A stretch of 17,332 bases of DNA from an uncultured Arcanobacterium sp. Its GTDB lineage: Bacteria; Actinomycetota; Actinomycetes; Actinomycetales; Actinomycetaceae. Shown here one piece after another: positions 14,501 through 17,332 of this stretch. The first letter of the stretch is position 1, and each line of letters begins with the position of its first letter. The notes beneath the pieces are model-generated. The model was given only the letters and a program-made list of their open reading frames with translations, was not told the DNA's origin and searched no databases. The stretch is taken from assembly GCF_947253055.1 (NCBI RefSeq), contig NZ_CAMXYE010000025.1:1-17332 (forward strand), read 5' to 3'. A program made the position numbers and the translations under genes.

Positions 14501-14586
14501 ACCTCTATGTTGCCATTTTCCCCGTTTTAACTCTACGCAAAAGAAATTTTTGCCTTATTTATTTTGATTCTTTTATTCTTTGCGCT
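14501..14586 (-). promoter_or_regulatory. uvrC-rapZ spacer with a three-codon mini-ORF
   Basis: This 86-base AT-rich spacer is the main break in the uvrA-uvrC-rapZ-yvcK-whiA series. It holds GCAAAA/TTTTGC, a weak hairpin. Just before rapZ is the mini-ORF ATG GCA ACA TAG (14516-14505), with GGGG four to seven bases upstream; its stop lies four bases before the rapZ ATG. No clear promoter is visible. It may be a translational control leader or chance. Confidence 0.25.
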
Positions 14587-16524
14587 TCATTCCCCAGGTG
14601 GCAAGGGCGAATCTTCCGGATGGAAATGCTGAAAAATAATTTCCGCCATCTTTGCGCCGATTCCGGCTACTTGCGCTAACTCGGCGGGGCGAGCTGCTTT
14701 TATCTTTTGCACCGAACCAAAATATCGCAGCAACTCTTTCTGTTTCACTTCCCCTAAACCAGCAATTGCATCTAGCTGGGAACGAGTCATTGACTTGGCG
14801 CGGCGTTTCCGATGATGCGTAATTGCAAATCGATGCGATTCATCGCGCAGATATTGCAGAAGGTGCAACGCCGGAGAAGAACGCGGCAGAATAAGCGGAA
14901 AATCTCCCCCCGGAATCCACACTTCTTCCAGTCTTTTCGCCAAGCCCACTATTTTTATATCTGGATTGGTAATTATTTTGCTGGCGGCATTCACTTGCGG
15001 CAAGCCACCGTCTACCACTATTAAATCAGGGCGAAAACGAAAAGAGGCATCCTCTTTTTCGAGATTACGCATTCTTCTTTCCAACACTTCCGCCATAGCG
15101 GCCGTATCATCAACTCCGCCCGCGCCGTTTTCCCCGCGAATTAAGAAATGCCGATAATCTTTCTTTTTCGGCAATCCATCTTCGAATACCACCATCGAAG
15201 CCACTTGATTAGTTCCCTGGGTATGAGAAATATCGTAACATTCGATACGCAGGGGTGCTCTTTCCATATTCAACCCCTGCCGTAATTCTTCGAGAGCTTG
15301 AGAGCGGGCAGTCAGATCTACCGAACGCTGCAATTTGTGGTGATTGAGCGCCTGCAAGGCATTCATATTCACCGTCTCAACTAGCTTGGATTTTTTACCC
15401 CGCTGCGGCACTTTAATATGCACTTTCGCCCCGCGCAATTCACTTAGCCAATTCTGTAAATCCTCCAACTGCCGCGGCGCACCCGGCAACCAAATTTCCT
15501 GCGGAATTGCCTGCGCCGAAGTGTAGGCCACATCGTCCACCGAGCGCGGCTGCTCCCGCTGCCGAAAAGTATTTTGCTTTTCCCGCAGTGAAAACTCCCC
15601 ATACACCTGCAATACAAGTTGATTTAATAAGTCTTCTTGACTTTCTTCACCTATTTCACTTACCCAGCCTTTTTGCCCGCGAATCCGCCCACTCCGCACG
15701 TAAAATACTTGCACACTAACTTCTAGCTCATCACGCGCTATTCCGAATACATCCGCATCGATATCTTTCTTCATTACGAGCGTATTTTGCTCCGCAATAC
15801 TCGCTAAAGCCTGCAACTGATCTCGAGTTTTAGCGGCTTGTTCAAAATCTAATTCGGCAGCTGCCGCTTCCATTTCACTTTGCAACTCTGCCCGTAATTT
15901 CTCGCCATCTCCGTGCAAGTATTCTAAAAGCTCTTGTACCTGCTGCTGATATTCCGCTTTCTCTACTCTCCCTACACAAGGAGCTGTGCATCTATCTATA
16001 TAGCCGTTTAGACAGGGGCGCGCCGTGCGCTGTGCGCGATTAAATACCCCCTTTGTACAAGAACGCACCTTAAATACTCGCTGCAATAAATCGACTGCTT
16101 CCCGCGCCGCAGTAGCTCGCGTATACGGGCCAAAATACTGATTTTGGGGGCGTTGCTTCGCTCTGGTAATAAGCAGCCGGGGAAATTCCTCTCCCGTAGT
16201 GACGGCCACATACGGATAAGATTTATCATCCCGATACATTACGTTAAAACGGGGAGCAAACTCTTTTATCCACGCATATTCCAGCGTGAGTGCCTCAATT
16301 TCCGAATTAACTACTACCCACACTACTTGCGCAGCACTAAATACCATACGGCGCGTTCGCGGATGGAGAGTATCCGGATTGGCAAAATAAGCTGGTAAAC
16401 GCCCCCGCAACGATTTTGCTTTCCCTACATATATCACTCGCCCTTCGGCGTCTAAAAAACGATAGACTCCCGGATCTAGGGGAATATCTTTCGTCTGCGG
16501 GCGGTAGGTATCCGGATGTGCCAT
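14587..16524 (-). CDS. uvrC: Excinuclease ABC subunit C
   Basis: UvrC makes both incisions around bulky DNA damage after UvrA and UvrB have located it. The protein has 645 residues. An N-terminal GIY-YIG nuclease domain (about 16-95) shows DPGVYRF and IYVGKAKSLRGRL and makes the 3' cut. A UVR domain (about 205-245, ELDFEQAAKTRDQL) binds UvrB. The RNase H-like domain (from about residue 385, RIECYDISHTQG, with the metal-binding Asp) makes the 5' cut; later VVDGGLPQVNAA and DESHRFAI are conserved. A tandem helix-hairpin-helix near the C terminus contains IAGLGEVKQKELL and VAGIGAKMAE. The ATG lies one base after the uvrA stop, with no strong ribosome site, so coupling to uvrA is likely. Confidence 0.97.
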   Translation of the reverse strand: MAHPDTYRPQTKDIPLDPGVYRFLDAEGRVIYVGKAKSLRGRLPAYFANPDTLHPRTRRMVFSAAQVVWVVVNSEIEALTLEYAWIKEFAPRFNVMYRDDKSYPYVAVTTGEEFPRLLITRAKQRPQNQYFGPYTRATAAREAVDLLQRVFKVRSCTKGVFNRAQRTARPCLNGYIDRCTAPCVGRVEKAEYQQQVQELLEYLHGDGEKLRAELQSEMEAAAAELDFEQAAKTRDQLQALASIAEQNTLVMKKDIDADVFGIARDELEVSVQVFYVRSGRIRGQKGWVSEIGEESQEDLLNQLVLQVYGEFSLREKQNTFRQREQPRSVDDVAYTSAQAIPQEIWLPGAPRQLEDLQNWLSELRGAKVHIKVPQRGKKSKLVETVNMNALQALNHHKLQRSVDLTARSQALEELRQGLNMERAPLRIECYDISHTQGTNQVASMVVFEDGLPKKKDYRHFLIRGENGAGGVDDTAAMAEVLERRMRNLEKEDASFRFRPDLIVVDGGLPQVNAASKIITNPDIKIVGLAKRLEEVWIPGGDFPLILPRSSPALHLLQYLRDESHRFAITHHRKRRAKSMTRSQLDAIAGLGEVKQKELLRYFGSVQKIKAARPAELAQVAGIGAKMAEIIFQHFHPEDSPLPPGE

Positions 16525-16525
16525 C

Positions 16526-17332
16526 TTAAAGTGTGCCTGCTTTTTGCAAAATTGGGCGCAAATAAGTGCCCGTATACGAGCCAGCTATTTGTGCCACCGC
16601 TTCCGGCGTACCTGCTGCCACCAATTTCCCGCCATCTTTTCCGCCTTCTGGCCCGAGATCTATTACCCAATCAGCAGATTTGATGACGTCTAAATTATGC
16701 TCAATCACTACTATGGTATTTCCTTTATCAGTGAGCCCTTGCAGTACTCCGAGCAATTTGCGCACATCTTCAAAGTGCAAACCAGTAGTGGGCTCATCCA
16801 ATACATAGATAGTGGAACCGCGGGAACGTTTATGCAGTTCGGCAGCCAATTTTACCCGTTGAGCTTCTCCGCCAGAAAGCGTAGTGGCCGCCTGCCCCAG
16901 CCGGATATAGCCCAAACCCACTGATTCTAAAGTAGCGAGATATTTCGTGAGACGATCGATGTTTTGGAAAAATACTCCTGCCTCCGAAATCGTCATATCG
17001 AGCACTTCTGCCACATTTTTCCCCTTGTAACGCACCTCCAAAGTCTCGCGATTGTAGCGAGCTCCATGGCAGACTTCGCAAGGCACATAGACATCTGGCA
17101 AAAAATTCATCTCGATTTTTAAGGTGCCATCGCCGCGGCAAGATTCACAGCGCCCACCTTTCACGTTGAAAGAAAAACGCCCGGGCCCGTAGCCCCGTAA
17201 TTTTGCTTCTGGAGTTTGCGCAAAAAGCTGGCGAATATGATCCCAGAGACCGGTATAGGTAGCGGGGTTAGAGCGTGGAGTACGCCCGATTGGGGACTGA
17301 TCTACGTGCACTATTTTTTCTAAGCTCTCTCC
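16526..17332 (-). CDS. uvrA: Excinuclease ABC subunit A, C-terminal part (5' end beyond the right edge)
   Basis: UvrA is the damage-recognition ATPase of nucleotide excision repair. About 268 residues from the C-terminal half are visible and the frame stays open to the right edge. The fragment opens with the sequence around HVDQSPIGRTPRSNPATYTG, just after the second Walker A of the full protein. The second zinc module has CESC and CEVC pairs. The ABC signature TLSGGEAQRVKLA and the Walker B YVLDEPTTGLH follow, then VVIEHNLDVIKSADWVIDLG. The C-terminal end (KLVAAGTPE, then YLRPIL) is normal, so the gene is complete at that end. A GTG at 17311 is an internal codon, not the start. The stop lies one base before uvrC. 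Confidence 0.96.
   Translation of the reverse strand, partial: GESLEKIVHVDQSPIGRTPRSNPATYTGLWDHIRQLFAQTPEAKLRGYGPGRFSFNVKGGRCESCRGDGTLKIEMNFLPDVYVPCEVCHGARYNRETLEVRYKGKNVAEVLDMTISEAGVFFQNIDRLTKYLATLESVGLGYIRLGQAATTLSGGEAQRVKLAAELHKRSRGSTIYVLDEPTTGLHFEDVRKLLGVLQGLTDKGNTIVVIEHNLDVIKSADWVIDLGPEGGKDGGKLVAAGTPEAVAQIAGSYTGTYLRPILQKAGTL

Overview
This window looks like a stretch of ordinary chromosome from an actinobacterium, probably from the Actinomycetaceae. The gene order is the main evidence. The linkage uvrA-uvrC-rapZ-yvcK-whiA-gap-pgk-tpiA-secG and the linkage xerD-parA-scpA-scpB-rluB-cmk are both typical of Actinobacteria, as are WhiA and the actinobacterial form of transaldolase. Base composition looks close to half G+C, which is low for the phylum. 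It fits genera such as Gleimia, Varibaculum or Mobiluncus, but this genus-level guess is inference only. There are no phage genes, transposases, CRISPR arrays, tRNAs or rRNAs, and no gene looks foreign or broken.

Layout. Positions 1-4452 are one tightly packed leftward block: xerD, an orphan parA, scpA, scpB, rluB and the 5' part of cmk. Its genes overlap or lie at most 20 bases apart. It joins chromosome-dimer resolution and condensin (SMC-ScpAB) loading to 23S rRNA modification and CMP/dCMP phosphorylation. Positions 4453-4609 are a divergent control region holding a pair of imperfect 16-base dyads. Positions 4610-7791 are a rightward tkt-tal operon (non-oxidative pentose phosphate pathway), closed by a very strong intrinsic terminator at 7817-7856.

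Positions 7871-17332 read leftward. In transcription order they are uvrA (5' part outside the window), uvrC, rapZ, yvcK, whiA, gap, pgk, tpiA and secG. The uvrA-uvrC pair does nucleotide excision repair. The rapZ-yvcK-whiA trio is the conserved Gram-positive cluster linking envelope and carbon metabolism to cell division. gap-pgk-tpiA are the triose steps of glycolysis, and SecG is a translocon subunit. gap has its own upstream region of about 290 bases with a plausible promoter, a CRP/GlxR-like dyad, a structured leader and tandem repeats. A hairpin separates gap from pgk and another separates tpiA from secG, so expression may step down along the cluster.

I did not find a convincing new multi-gene system. 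The items most worth a second look are non-coding: the tandem dyads between xerD and tkt, the gap control region, and a possible leaderless promoter at scpA. In addition, the zwf-opcA-pgl genes that often follow tal in Actinobacteria are absent from that position.
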